A DNA stretch of 64,000 nt. Source: Vitrella brassicaformis. Lineage: Eukaryota; Sar; Vitrellaceae. The stretch covers positions 1-64,000 of the forward strand of contig CDMY01000356.1 of assembly GCA_001179505.1 (NCBI GenBank), given 5' to 3'. Position numbers and translations under genes: made by a program. This document shows positions 12,292 through 24,315 of the stretch, one piece after another; the stretch's first letter is position 1; every line of letters begins with the position of its first letter. Under the pieces are notes generated by a model. It saw only the letters and a list, made by a program, of their open reading frames with translations. It was not told the origin of the DNA and did not search any database.

Positions 12292-12842
12292 AACGAGCGC
12301 ATGAACGGAGTCCGCACATATCATGAGTTAGTTCGTTACGTACGCTAGCCGGTGCGCCCCTTGGCGATCGATCGCATCAGTCGGTGGGCGCTGTTGATGC
12401 TGTCGAGGGCGGTCTGGGCCATCTTGTTGGCCGCCACCATCATGGTTTTGGCCTGCTGCACCTGCTGCTGCGCAAACGACAACGCACCTGCACAGACACA
12501 ACACACACACACACACACGCCATGGGCACAGATCCATCCATAGATGCATTCCATCCCTTACCTGTGTTGCTATGGGTGCCCAGGTGGGAGATCTCGCCAG
12601 TACGGCCGACAAACGACGCACCTGCACACAGCGGACGGGTAGGTCAGCCACATGTGAGCCAGGAGTGATGTGTGTGCAATAGATCTCGCCCTGGGATCTC
12701 GCTCGGGCAGGTGCATTCGCCCACCATAAAGGTCGGTATTGCAGTCGTTGCCAACGCAGTTGCCCTTGCCAGAATCCACCGCCACAGCCGACACGGTCGC
12801 CAACGCAATGAGGACCGCATACTTGCTCGCCATGACCGTCAT
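12002..12842 (-). CDS. Small secreted Cys-rich protein, model interrupted by an in-frame TAG
   Basis: The ATG at 12840-12842 (or 12831-12833, MASKY) begins a signal peptide, YAVLIALATVSAVAV, followed by CVGNDC. Exon 1 ends at TATG/gtgggc. The next exons encode SFVGRTGEISHLGTHSN and an amphipathic helix (AQQQVQQAKTMMVAANKM). That helix exon ends GRTG-TAG at 12345-12347. A further Cys-rich exon on the left (AQCGVYSGGKCLCDKGLC) and a short last exon ending YFYRD-stop at 12002-12004 join in the same frame, but only if the TAG is read through or removed by a non-canonical donor. The gene may therefore stop at 12345 (about 105 residues), may use a GC donor, or may be broken. I do not recognise the family; secretion is inferred from the leader. 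Confidence 0.55.
12345..12347 (-). other. In-frame TAG in the secreted Cys-rich model
   Basis: Exon phase is maintained across the next canonical junction (C|AG to the Cys-rich exon), so the TAG is the only break. A GC donor just before it (CACCG|GC) would remove the stop and also keep phase. Confidence 0.5.
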
Positions 12843-13823
12843 CGCTGCCAACAAACGACTGCGTATCGCTATCTCGGATGCGCAAACTGGGCAGACAACT
12901 AAGGATCTCTGAGTGGACGCAGAGAAAGCGAGAGATTTGGGAGGGAACTCGGTGTTTTTTCGGTAACCACGAAGTTTACGAAGAGGAGGCGGCTTTTGTT
13001 TGCGCTTGGTGGTTGTATGTGCTTCGTTCGTAGTCTTCCTTGACCTGCCTACCTGCTCTGTCTGCAACAAGTCAGTCAACAATCGTCGCGTGCAGTGTCG
13101 GTGTCGCTTTAGTGATGGGTTGGAGGGGAGGTGTGTGAATTGGTGTGTGCGTGGGACGGACGGTATGTACATATGAATCAACACAGTGAGGTGAAGCGTT
13201 TCGACACCCATCGACTGTGCGGGCAGCAAGCAGAGGCACCTTGCTTGTCGAAGCTTTCATCAGACATTCACTGTCTGGTCAGAGTAACTGTAACAGATCG
13301 TTGAACCAGCCACCCATCCACCCACCGGTCAGGCAGGCCTGTCCGTTTCACCATCCATCCATCCAGCGCACACTATGCTCCCTGCGTCCCTCTGCATAGC
13401 TACTACAGCCATCACTCACTCTCTCGGCGCATAAAGCGCCTCACCGGCCCGACCTACCCAGGCAGCTAAGCTACGGTACCTGCACACGCCCATATATAGC
13501 ACCAGAGAGACACATGGTCGGGAGAGCACCAAGGCACAAAAAACAGACATGTCTGTATGGTATGCAATCAATATACAATTGTATGTACACCCACAGATAC
13601 CCCACACCTACCGACATTTATTCGCACATGAAAACACGAGCACACACGTGCACACGGGGATGGATGGATCGATGGATGGATGGATGGAAATGCCCAAAAT
13701 CCGACGAGACGCGGATGCTGTCGTTCGGCGGGTACTGTACTTACCTCCAAAACCGCCTGTGTGGCTAGCATTGACACAGAAGACACAAGATCGATCCCCC
13801 CCGCCCCCTCGCCCTCGTCCACA
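12843..13823. other. Upstream region of the Cys-rich gene and 3' flank of the oxidase
   Basis: About 1 kb without a recognisable gene. It contains ATGG repeats near 13661-13688 and the second copy of the 38-bp repeat at 13287-13324. A TTTGCGCTTGG string near 13000 weakly resembles the promoter element seen elsewhere. Confidence 0.5.
13287..13324 (+). repeat. Imperfect direct repeat, copy 2
   Basis: Partner of 11414-11451. It is also followed, like copy 1 is preceded, by a GGCAGG(T/C)CTG(C/T)CC-type stretch, so the shared unit may be longer and rearranged. Confidence 0.55.
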
Positions 13824-16513
13824 TCACACCGCCCGCAGTAGTGCAGTCACAGTGACAATGAGGCCACCCCATATCAAGGCCGCATCACGCAAACACTTCT
13901 GGCCACCAGGGCATGCACCGCTCGTTGCAAGAGCGCTGACGACCTCATCGCCATGACCATTCTCCACGTCCACCCCTTTCCCGGCCTCAGTCTCACTGAC
14001 ACCCACCCCATCGGCCTCATCAGCGGCAAACAACTCAGGCAGCCGCCCACACATGTCAAACTCCTTTGGCGGCGGCTGCACCAGCTCCGGCTGGACAGAA
14101 AAGGTGAAGCCCATGCCCATCGCGAGGTGCCAGTCGATGTGGCAGTGGAAGAGCCACATGCCGGGGTTGTCGAACTTCATCCTCACCACCACCCACCCCT
14201 CGACGTCCTGCGGCTCGCCCTCGACCACACGGGCGGGCAGCAGGGTGGCGGTGTCCCGCTTGATGGGGTTGACGGTGTTGAGGTTCGTCTCGTCTTTGGC
14301 TGCGTCGTAGGAGCCATAGCCGTGGCCGAGCACCCAGAAGTCGTAACCGTGGCTGTGCCTGCATCCATCCATCCATCCATCCGTCCATGCGTGTGGCGTG
14401 CCTACCATGGGTGCTGCTCAGAGATGCCGTTAATCGCGTAGGAGTTCTGCACAAGCAGCACAGCACAGCACCCTCAGCTTAGTCACGCCGGTATGTGCGT
14501 ACGTCAGTCCTCGTGTGTGAGTGAGTAGCTGCATACGTGTATGGCGAGATCGATGACTTCCCCCAGCTTGACGTCCACAATGTTGCTCATCCGGCGATCC
14601 TCCTCCGTCAGCGCATCCGCCTTCGACAGCCACAGCAGCTGCACACACACACACGCACACGCAGCACACAACACACACAGAGGATACGTGCTGCTGTGTG
14701 CGTGTGTGTGGTGCTCATGGATACCGCACGCACCGGTGCGTCAGGCAGTTTCAGCATGTCCCCGTTGATCTTCCACACCACGTGGTCGTTCTCCTTCCAG
14801 TGCGTGCCGTTGACATAGATCAGTCGGTCGGCGGGGGGCGGCGCCTCCGTGTGGTTGGCAAGACCAACCTGCACACATTCCAGCCGCCAGCCCAGATGAA
14901 TGTATATCAGTGGACTCCCTCTCTCTCTCTCTCTCCTCCGCTAACGCACCACTTCGTCTCTGTTGTCCATCGACCACCGCTCGTTGACGTGCTGGTCGAT
15001 CTCCGGCAGCACGCCCTTGACCACAAACCCCTCCGTCAGGTTGGAGCTGTTGGTCGCCGTCCAGTGGCTCGACGGTGGGTCCTCGACCGGTGCGCCCTTG
15101 TAGCGCACAATGAAGTGGCCCCAGAGGTCGGCATTTCTGTGGCGGATCTCCAGCCGGCCCCAGTAGCTGCCGATGGGCTGGTCAGCCTTGAGCAGCACCG
15201 AATACCTGCAGCCAGGCCAGGCAAAGAGGTGTGACTGACTGGATGCACACGGAGGGGGGCGACGGGTATACCCTTACCTTGCGGCAACGTTGATTTCGAG
15301 AGCGTTGACTGTTTTGGGCTGTGTGTAGTGTCCCTCGGCCTCCACAATGGTGAGGGGGTGATCGTCGATGCCCATCGATAGCATCATCAACGGACCTGCA
15401 CCAACAACAAACAGGTCACCACACCCCACCCACCGACCCACCCTCCCTCCCGTGTCGTGTAAGCTGTCGGCTGACCGAAGTTGGCCACTCGCAGCCTGTA
15501 TGTCTTGCCCTGCTCCACTTCAATCACCTCATAGGGACACGCCTCGCACACCGACACGTCCAGGTCCGTCACAGTCGCATTCTGACCGATCAAACGAGGG
15601 ACCACACAGGGTGGATGGATGTGTACGTCTCTCTGCTCTTGGCTCCCTCTCTGACTGACTGACCTCCATGCAGAAGTCCTTTGACTTGCCGTTGACGAGA
15701 ATGCTCTCAGCGTTGCCGGCCCACTGGAAGGGCGCAGACATCAGGCCATGCACCAGCTCCTGATAGCCCTTGTGATACCTGTAAAACCCCACCACTGACT
15801 AAGAGAGAGAGCCTCGCACGGCAGAATTCCTGTCTTGGCACGCACCACTCATGCAAGACGAGAGGCATCTCCTCGTCGTAAGCAAACGGCTCCTGCTCGC
15901 CATCAGGAGCCTCGATGATGAACAGCCCCGCGGCGCCCATGCTCTTCTGTCCGACGGTGTGTGAGTGCCACCAGTGTGTCCCGGGCTCGTCGTTGGCGTG
16001 GAATCGGTATGTGAAGGTGTCCATGGGGGCGATGGGGCACTGCGTGACGTACGGGGTGCCGTCCATCCAGGGGCTGCCGCGCTGGAACTGACCGTGCCAG
16101 TGAATCGACGTCGACTCTGAGCACACGGACGGAGGGAAAGACAAACCAATGGCGTGTGTGGGTGAGGCGCGGCGCGGCGTGTAGTGTGGGCACCCGCAGG
16201 CATGTTGTTCTTGACGTGCACAACGACTTCCTCGCCAGGCTTGACACGGATCTCGGGACCGGGGTTCATACCTGAAGTGCAGGGCAGCAGACATCACACG
16301 CGCAACATTGCAATGCAACACAGAGGGCGTCACTGACTGGACGGACCCGTGGGCGGCCGGTGCTCACTCACCGTTGACAAGAATCGAGAACCGCTCGTGG
16401 CAGTCCCCGCTGAAGTAGCCGTATGACACATCGAAATGGTACTCCTTCAGGCACATCCCCGGCACAGCCAACACGGCAGCAGCCACCGCAACGGACACCA
16501 GCACACGCAGCAT
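13824..16513 (-). CDS. Multicopper oxidase (laccase/ascorbate oxidase-like), secreted, with C-terminal hydrophobic tail
   Basis: Around eleven in-phase minus-strand exons; exon 1 is 16372-16513. It opens with a signal peptide (MLRVLVSVAVAAAVLAV). All four copper-binding signatures are intact: STSIHWHGQF, GTHWWHSHTVG, HPWHSHGYDFWVLG (split by an intron within the Trp codon) and HCHIDWHLAMGM. Such enzymes oxidise phenols, metals or ascorbate at a type 1 copper and reduce O2 to water at the trinuclear site. After the oxidase domain come about 60 polar residues and a terminal hydrophobic stretch (ALIWGGLIVTVTALL), suggesting a membrane or GPI-type anchor. The natural substrate is not deducible. 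The gene is divergent from the TSP1/vWA gene. Confidence 0.92.
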
Positions 16514-16799
16514 CTCCACTCACTCAGACAACACCGGAACCTCACAGAAGGTGGCCGCAGCGCACTAAGCTTCACAGAAACATATCTTCCGACGGCCGCC
16601 TCCTCCAATGTCCACAGAAGACAGCTCTCTCCCGCATCTATAATTTCCGCAGCACCATCTCTCCGCTGCGCTAGGCGCCTGAAGCAGCAGGGCTCCTTAA
16701 TTCCGCGCAGCACAACGCCGTCCGGCACCTGCCTCTTCTGGTTCAAAGCTGAGCTTGCAGACCTGCCCCTTGTAAACTGATCTGAAAAGGGCCTGAGAA
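16514..16799. promoter_or_regulatory. Divergent promoter region: multicopper oxidase / TSP1-vWA protein
   Basis: 286 bp between start codons. A reverse-oriented weak match to the shared element (TGCAAGCTCAG, near 16749-16760) is present; no TATA box is obvious. Confidence 0.4.
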
Positions 16800-19700
16800 A
16801 TGTTGGCTGCTGGCTGTTTTGTGGTGCTGGCAGCGCTCCTTTTGCATCGTGGCACGTGTGCAACGATACGTATGGGCGAAATTACACAATAATACGCGAT
16901 GTCTTGGGGATCTCTGTGTTTCTGTGGGTGTCTGGGTGGCTGTGTGATGCAGGCGCCCGGCTGAGTGTGCGTCAGCGCCGTGCAGTCAGCATGCCGGTGG
17001 CCGAGGCCATGATGCACGTCCAACACATCCTCCCCACAGACGTGCAGCAGCTGTTCCTACACGACAACCGCAAGTTGAACCACCATGGTGAGAGGACCCT
17101 GGCTGTGATTGACCAGATGAACGGCTTGGCACGGAATATCCAGGAAGAACTCGATGCGACAAAGCTGCAGTGCGATCAGTCACTGCTGGTGCTGGACGAT
17201 GCTGTGCGTCAGCTCGGTGAGGACCAGGGTCGGCTGGAGACCGACCTGGGCTACGAACAGAGCGGCCTCACCGAGTGGGAGTCGCGGAAAGACAGCGCCG
17301 CAACGGTGTTGTCAAAGACCTTGGTATGTAGGTCGATGTGTGGGCAAGCGGGTGGGTGCACATGTGCACACAGGCGAGCATGATCCATCCATCACGCCTT
17401 GTGGATGTCTTCTGCTTCCGCACTCAGAGTCAGTTGGATGAGCACAATGCCTTCTGCCAGCATGAGGCCAGCGGCATCCGCGCCAAGCTCGCCAGTGCAA
17501 ACAGCGATTTTCGTGTCAGCCAAAGCGTCATCGGCCACACCAACTGCAGACATAACAACAGCGGCAATAATAATACAGCCACAGCCAATGCTGTCCTGCT
17601 CGAAGCTTACATGGACAGCTGCCTCAGTGGAACACACAACCAGCCGTCCCACCATGTGCTATCTGGTCTATCTGAGGGCCGGGAACGGCAGCTGTGGACT
17701 TCACTGATGCAAGCCGCCGCACACAGGCCTCGTGGTGAGGCCACCACGCCGATGCGCGATGAGAGCATCCCGACCAGCAAGTGCAGCGTGGGCGGGTCTG
17801 CGCTGTGTCCCGTGCTGTTGAACTCTTTTGCCGTCCTCATCGGCGAGACATACAGGGACATCAGACGGCTGAATAGGCACGCACACAAGAAAAAAGATAG
17901 GGAGGGAGGGAGGGAGGGCTGTATACAAAGAGCACCCGTCATCTCTCTCTCGCTGCGTGTGGCTGCCCTTGTGCGTCGCGCTCAGGCGTCTGGAGCAGTT
18001 GTCGTCAGAGTGTGACTCTGGCCGTCAGCGGTTCAATCAAAACATAGCGGGGCTGCAGCGCGCCATCGACACGGCCAACGCACAAGTCGCATCTCACGAT
18101 GCACGCATAGAACGGCTTAGGACTGACCTGCGGCTGGCAAGACGGTAACCATAGATAGAATGAACGACGCATCTACATCTACACATACACACACTCATTG
18201 TTGTAGTACGGCCACACAGAAGGCGGCGGAGCGTGCAGAGAAGGCCGAGGAGTGCCGGGAGGCGCAAGAGAAAGGTGTCTATCTACTCAGAGAGGGGAAG
18301 GTGCTAATATTCCTGCGTATGTGTCTCTTCTCTCCACCTCTTTGTTTCTCTCCTGGTGAGTGCAGCCGAGACGAGCATGTGTGGCATGATCAAGATCCGA
18401 GGCGAGATAGCAATCATGGCCAACACTACCGAACTCATTCAAGTGACTGACTCAATCGGATCCATGACATACATGGCATCTCTATGTTGGCCTCTGTGAC
18501 TCTGTCTGTCTGTCTATATTCATCTTGTGGGCTGGGCTGCATCGTATCAATCAATCAGGATTGTGAGGTCAGCAATTGGCAGTACGGTGAGTGTAGTGCA
18601 TCGTGCGGCGACCACGGGGGCCTCCAGAACATCACACGCAGTGTCGTGTCTGAGGCGACACCAAAACTCGGCACGCCCTGCCCCCCACTTAATGCTGTCA
18701 TGGTGTCGTAACTTGCGACACACGTATGTATGCGTAGGGCGCATTTTGTCTTGATGTCTCCGTGTGTTTGTCAGGTGTGCAGCCGTCGTCCATGTCCCGT
18801 CGACTGCCAAATGGATGGATGGTCGGAGTGGACACGATGTTCTGCTGACTGCGGATACGGCACCAAATACTCGTATACTCACGCACGCACGCACACACAC
18901 GACGTTGTCCCACAGACATGTAAATGACGCTGGCTGTCTGTGTCAGGTACCGGAACGTGTTGGTTGAGGCGCGTCATGGCGGCGCGGCGTGTGGAGCCCG
19001 CCAGCAGAGCACAGTGTGTGAGCGGCAGCCATGAGACACGGACTGCACCCTCACACAGTGGACAGAATACGGTCCATGCGACAGGGTGAGTGGGCTGAAT
19101 GAATGAATGAGTACTTAGCCATGATGGATGATACACATGTGCGAATGGATGCACATCACATCACATGCATACGATACGATACGTATAGGCGTGTGGTGGT
19201 GGCGTCCGATCACGTCGGCGGGATGTGTTGGTTGAGGCCAAGGGCCGAGGCACATGCCCTGGCAAAGACAGCACTCACAGGTAAGTAGGTGTGCGCAGAG
19301 ACACAATCGATTGATGGAGAGAGACCACCCAGCATGCGTGTACTTACGTGTTGGCTGACTGCGACAGGTATGAGGAGATCCCCTGCAACGCACACCCGTG
19401 TCCGCCGCACCCCGTGTGCCAGTCGAAGGCGGACATCGTCCTGGTCCTCGATGGATCGGGGTGACAAACTAGCCTCGCACACACACACACAGACACACAC
19501 ACACGCGGAATGAACATCATTCTATGTCTTTTTCTCCCAGGACGGTGCTGCTAGAGCATTTCGACAGCATCAAGGACTTGGCCAAGTCACTCGTCCGCCA
19601 GACCGCACTCAATGCCACAGCAGGCCACGCACAGGTGGGTGTGGTGGTGTTCTCCCACGAGGCAACCGTCGCCAGCCGCCTTACGGACGACCGAACCAGT

Positions 19701-20377
19701 CTCATCGGAGCCATCGACCACACCCAATGGGCGGGCAGGGAGGCAGCCACAGCCGATGCGCTGATCAAGGCAGAACAAGTGCTGCAAAACGGCGTGAGTG
19801 AGCCAAGAGAATTAGGAGAGAGCACGATTGTTCATCTGAGACACACGAGTATCACGTAGGGGAGAGAAGACGCTTCTTGGCTGGTGGTGCTGCTGACGGA
19901 CGGGCTCCCCAGCGGCCGCATTCCCGAAACACCTGCTGAGAGCGGTGCTGCTGATGGGGCGGGTGCGAGTGGGTATATGCAGCTGTACCAGATGGATGGC
20001 GTCGCAGAGAGACTCAGGTGGATGGATGGGCGAATGAAATGAATGAAGGGATGGACGGACACAGAGAGAGTGTGTGTGTGAATGCAGGCGGAGCGCGTTG
20101 GTGAAGACCGTGTACATCGGGACAGATGCGGATGTGGCGGACGAATATCGCCGGTGGTCCCACGCACTCATCAATGTGCAGACGTTCGAACACCTCATAC
20201 AGCCACAGGTAAGTACGGGCGCAGCAGATCCATCAAAACACCCTCCGATGCTTGTCAATCTGTTTGTCTGTCTGTCTGTCTGATCCGTGTGTTGTGCATG
20301 CATTTGGTTTGTGTGTTGGTGTGTGTATGTAGCTGGTTGACAGCCTGATAGTCTCCTTTTGTCCCGAGATAGCATAG
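16800..20377 (+). CDS. Coiled-coil / three TSP1 repeats / von Willebrand A secreted protein, with an in-frame TGA
   Basis: About fifteen exons join in phase: 16800-16869 (signal peptide MLAAGCFVVLAALLLHRGTC), 16953-17323, 17428-17876, 17986-18144, 18207-18274, 18366-18442, 18559-18702, 18775-18872, 18947-19085, 19189-19280, 19368-19460, 19541-19793, 19860-about 20018 and two more to TAG 20375-20377. The first ~350 residues are coiled coil with scattered Cys. TSP1-1 has WQYGECSASCG, TSP1-2 has WSEWTRCSADCG, and TSP1-3 has WTEYGPCDRACGGG. The vWA domain has IVLVLDGSGT (MIDAS), VGVVVFS and VVLLTDG. Similar architecture in Apicomplexa (TRAP/MIC2) mediates substrate adhesion. Here no transmembrane segment or cytoplasmic tail follows. 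TGA at 19032-19034 stands where TSP1-2 should have its Cys. Intron 17877-17985 is GC-AG. Confidence 0.75.
19032..19034 (+). other. In-frame TGA replacing a conserved TSP1 cysteine
   Basis: The frame reads VCERQP-TGA-DTDC. TSP1 repeats normally end QPC...DC, so one base (TGC/TGT to TGA) explains the stop. Exons on both sides stay in phase and continue into TSP1-3 and vWA. Confidence 0.7.
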
Positions 20378-21861
20378 CAGCTGGATCGACTCACAGTGCG
20401 TGAGGTGGACTGGATGGACAGATGACAGACTAAATAAAGCATTCACTCATTCATTCACATGATTGACTGACGCATGTCGTTCGGTCAATATGTCCATCCA
20501 TGTCAATCAATTTAGCTAGCCAACACTCGGACTGTACACACGCGCGCACACGGTGGATCCACCCACCCCCCCCACCCGCCATCTGGTCGACCATGTATCT
20601 ATCGCTATCCACAAAAGGCCACAGACCGAGAGAGAGGAGACGGACAACACACCGCCCGGGCACTTTTGGTGGATTGGTCACTCTCTCACTCTCTCAGCAA
20701 ATGGCCAGCCAAGTGGCTCAGTACGAACACAGACAGGTATGTATGTATATTTATGTACGGCTTTCACACGTGCAGTCACGCAATACGGATCGGATGTGTG
20801 TGTATTTGCCCATCCCCCCCCCCCCACCCACACACCCACACACCGACCGACCGACCAAGACTCAACCATCAATCAATCAATCCCCTGTACACACATACAT
20901 GTAATTAAGTATCCGCCCCTACCCCGCCCTCCCGCAGCTGGAGCTCACTTCATTGCTCAGACCTCCGTATCATATCCCCATCCCGCCCCCTCCTCCCCAG
21001 CTGAAGTATTACACTACCATACGGCGCGCATTGCAAGCTGTGGCGGCCTTTCTGCTGCTGTGCTACTGGGGTGGGGTGGGCGACAAGCATGCATTGATTC
21101 GGCCGCCCGCCCGCCAGTAGGCGCGTCGCCATCGGCCGGCCGCTGCACACACAGACACCATTCATACCAAGAGGAACTTTGGTAAAACCACGACCACCCA
21201 CCCCATCCCAGCCAGCATTGAGTGGCGTATGGCTAGGCACTCAATGATAACCGACCGACCCACACAAAGAGGGAGGGGAGGGGAGTGGAGGAGGAAAGCG
21301 AGAGAAGGCGGCAGTACATAAGGCAAGGCAGCAGAGTCATATATAGGATCGGTGAGACTCACCCCTCTCCCTCCCTCCCCCTCAACAAACAGATAAATCT
21401 AGCTATCTATGTAGCTAGATCTCTCTCTATCTCTGCCCAATATGCATGCATACACACCGGGAGAGCTGCGCTGACCGTGGGTGGAATCTCTCTCTCACCC
21501 GTCGGGCCCGACGGACGGGTGAGGAAGGAATCACTCCCTCCATCAGCACAAATCTGATAGTGTGCATCCATCCCATCCAGACAGACAGGCAATCCGTTGG
21601 TTGCTATGCTATGTGCGTTAGTTATGTATATATAGTAAGTGAGCGGAGCGCCTCCACTCCAACCCTCTGCTCTTCCCTCCCTCCCTCCTCTGCTGGATAG
21701 GATGCCCCGCTGGCATCTGCATGGTATGTACAACGATCGGCCTCGATCGGTCGATGGCTACAGCTACCGCTACGACTCCGGCTTGGCACTGTCGCCGTCA
21801 CCGGTGTGTCTTCGCGCCTCCTGGCTCATCACCTGACATAAACACACAGCCAGCCCATCAA
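20378..21861. other. Intergenic region, no gene seen
   Basis: About 1.5 kb between convergent 3' ends. It contains CA-, CCCA- and CTCT-type simple sequence and a TAGCTATCTA/TAGCTAGAT cluster near 21408-21420. No frame here has convincing protein character. Confidence 0.6.
20433..20438 (+). terminator. AATAAA polyadenylation-type signal
   Basis: Hexamer 56 nt after the TSP1/vWA stop codon, a plausible distance for 3' end formation. Confidence 0.4.
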
Positions 21862-23590
21862 TCACAGAGAGAGGTGCTGTTTGTTTGTGTTGCCTGTTGC
21901 CGGCCAGCGGACGGTGCCGAGGTCGGTATGTGATGTGCTAATCAATGTACCTACCTTCTTCATCCACTCGTCGTCCATCCTGTAGAAGAGGATGCATATC
22001 TTCTGCGGCAGCCATGCGAAGGCAAACTTGTTCTCAGCTACACACACACACAGGGAACACGATTGACACATCCAATCCACCACCAAGCCCCTCCCACCCC
22101 ACCTCCCAGCCAGCGCGCCTACTCACTCACTCAGCAAAATCAGCTGCCCCGGCACGGCATGCCCATGCGGACTATCGGGGTCGGCGCCATACAAAGCAGT
22201 GCCCTCCTGCCCACCACCACCACCAGCACCACCACTATGAGCACCGACAGCCGATGCAGATGCAGGAGGGGGTGGCTGGGTGTGGGATGGTGAAAGCGGT
22301 GGTGCCGATGGTGTGGCTGCTGTGTCGTCGAATGCTGCGGGGTCGATGGTAGGGTTGGTGGCGGTGGAATCGTCGATGTCTGATGATGCTGTGGGTGGTG
22401 GGGTGATGTCGGGTTTGGGGGGCACCACGCGGCGGCCCATGTGGCCCTCGCCCTCGAACACATACACCCAAAGGTCCTGATCGAGTGTGTCCATCCATCC
22501 ATCCATCCATCCATCCATCCATCGCGGCAGGAAAAGGATGTCACGCGGTAGCTATTAGTGTGGGATGTTGCATTCATTGATTCACCCAGGTACCCACCCA
22601 CCTGTTTTTCGTTTGATGGCCCGGTAGAGTTAGATCTGTAGAGGGTGACGAGAGTCGATGTGGTGGTGTCGGGACTCAAATTGGCCCTGCAGACAGACAG
22701 ACACCACACAGACAGACAACCCATCTCATCTGTGTGGCCACTTAATTGTGTTTGTTTGTGTGCGTACCGGAATGTGACTCTCGAGTCGTGTTGTCCCTCT
22801 GCTGCATGTGTGTGTAGATCCACATCGCCATCTCCATGCTCGGCACCATGCAGCTGCAGCTTGCGGGCCTACATGCACATACACACACACAGAGACAGAG
22901 ACACACATGGGATGGGCAGGCATGACCCGACCCGGCTACATCATGTGTGTCTGCGTGTCGTGTGTGCCCACCACGAGCCATTCGCCCTCGTAGTCGACGG
23001 TCTGCACACATACACACACGCACACACCAAGCATGCCCCCCCTGTCGGCATGGAGCTGGCTCCCCAAGACACCCCAAGCGTAGCGTACCACCATCTGCAG
23101 CCGATCGGGGTTGCCATACTCGCCAACCCAGACGCCCTTGAGGTTGAATTGTGGCAGGTAGGACCTCAGGCCGGAGAGCAGGTCACGCCAGCGGATGGCG
23201 CCCTCGAAATTGCGCTGACCGACTGCCTCGTCCATCTTGTCACTGGGGGCATTCATTCACGGGGGGCACACACCACACAACACCAAGACAGAAAGCGATG
23301 CGATAGGCTTCTGAGTATATGCTGCAGTCAGACGGACCTCATGGCCTTGAGGTAGCTGATGGGGTCTCGGAGCTTGAGACCCCGGATGGTGTCACGGAGG
23401 TTGGCCGCCTTCTCGTACTCCTGTGGGTCAAGGGGGATGGATGAGATGAGATGTGCTCGCAAGGCGCCCGCCTGGCCTGGCTATAGATTCACCTTGCTTA
23501 CCTTGTTTTCGGCGGCTTCCTTGATGCTGATCTCCAGTGTCCTCAGCTGAGAACACAATCTCGCCTGCTCCGTCACATTGCCAAACAACT

Positions 23591-23621
<31 letters not shown>

Positions 23622-24315
23622 CACACAGACATCCAAGGGCATCCCTCCCTCCCTCCCCTCCCTGCCCACTCTGCTCACACACATACATATGGGTTGAAGA
23701 CCGATGGGAACTGCTCCCACGATATGAAGGGCGAATTCGACGCCCCGTCGCCGATCAGACCCAGCGGCGATACCGGCAGCTTATCCTTCGACCGCTGCGG
23801 GCGCGACGGACTCGTCTGCCCGTCCTCACCGTGACGGTGGCCCGGCAGCAGACCGACCCGAGTGCGCGAGGACAGCCGGGGGTGGCCCGTCGTCGGAGGT
23901 GCGAAGGCGACACCATCGTGTGTTGCTGCCGAACTGATGAGGCGTGAGAGGGGGGTGTTGCGGGGTGAGGTGTGTGGTGCGTCGTCTGCGGCATGTGGCC
24001 GTTTTCTGAGGCCCTCTGGCGGCCCGGCATCAGCACCTGCATACATACATAATGTACACAACACACGGGCAATGCAATGTAATGCAATGTGTGTGTGGAG
24101 CTGCAATCAAAGTGCATGATCTGTATCCCACCTTGTGCAGCATCCCGCGCCCTCGTGACGGCAGTCCTCCCTGACCTATAGGGGTGCCTCATATGGCCAG
24201 CCGACATGTGCATGTCCGTCAGCTGGCCACAGGGCACACCGGTGCCAGTTGAGCCGATGAAAAGACAGGCAAGGAGGATGCCGACGAGGCAGATCTGCGC
24301 AGGCCTCGCTGGCAT
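21862..24315 (-). CDS. EXECUTER-like protein (UVR motifs plus PF12014/DUF3506-type domain), probably plastid-targeted
   Basis: The ATG at 24313-24315 begins a signal peptide (ICLVGILLACLFIGS) followed by a basic, hydroxylated stretch, as in bipartite leaders for complex plastids. A Ser/Pro-rich linker follows, then UVR-type helices LEISIKEAAENK|EYEKAANLRD and MDEAVGQRNFEGAIRWRDLL. Next is a beta-domain with LKGVWVGEYGNPD, DYEGEWL, SRVTFRANLS and LWVYVFEGEGHMG, closing with FAFAWLPQKICILFYRMDDE; this matches the FBXO31/EXECUTER type domain. A Ser/Thr/Pro/Ala-rich insertion separates the last two blocks. In plants EXECUTER1/2 sit at thylakoids and relay singlet-oxygen signals to the nucleus. 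The last residues after WMKK are uncertain: the frame reads through a possible donor to the stop at 21862. Divergent from the PP2C gene. Confidence 0.7.

Noticed and set aside
17143-17160. Separate gene starting at internal ATGs of the coiled-coil region (for example MPVAEAMM at 16991)
   Set aside because: The upstream exon 16800-16869 supplies a signal peptide and joins in phase, so the start is further 5'.
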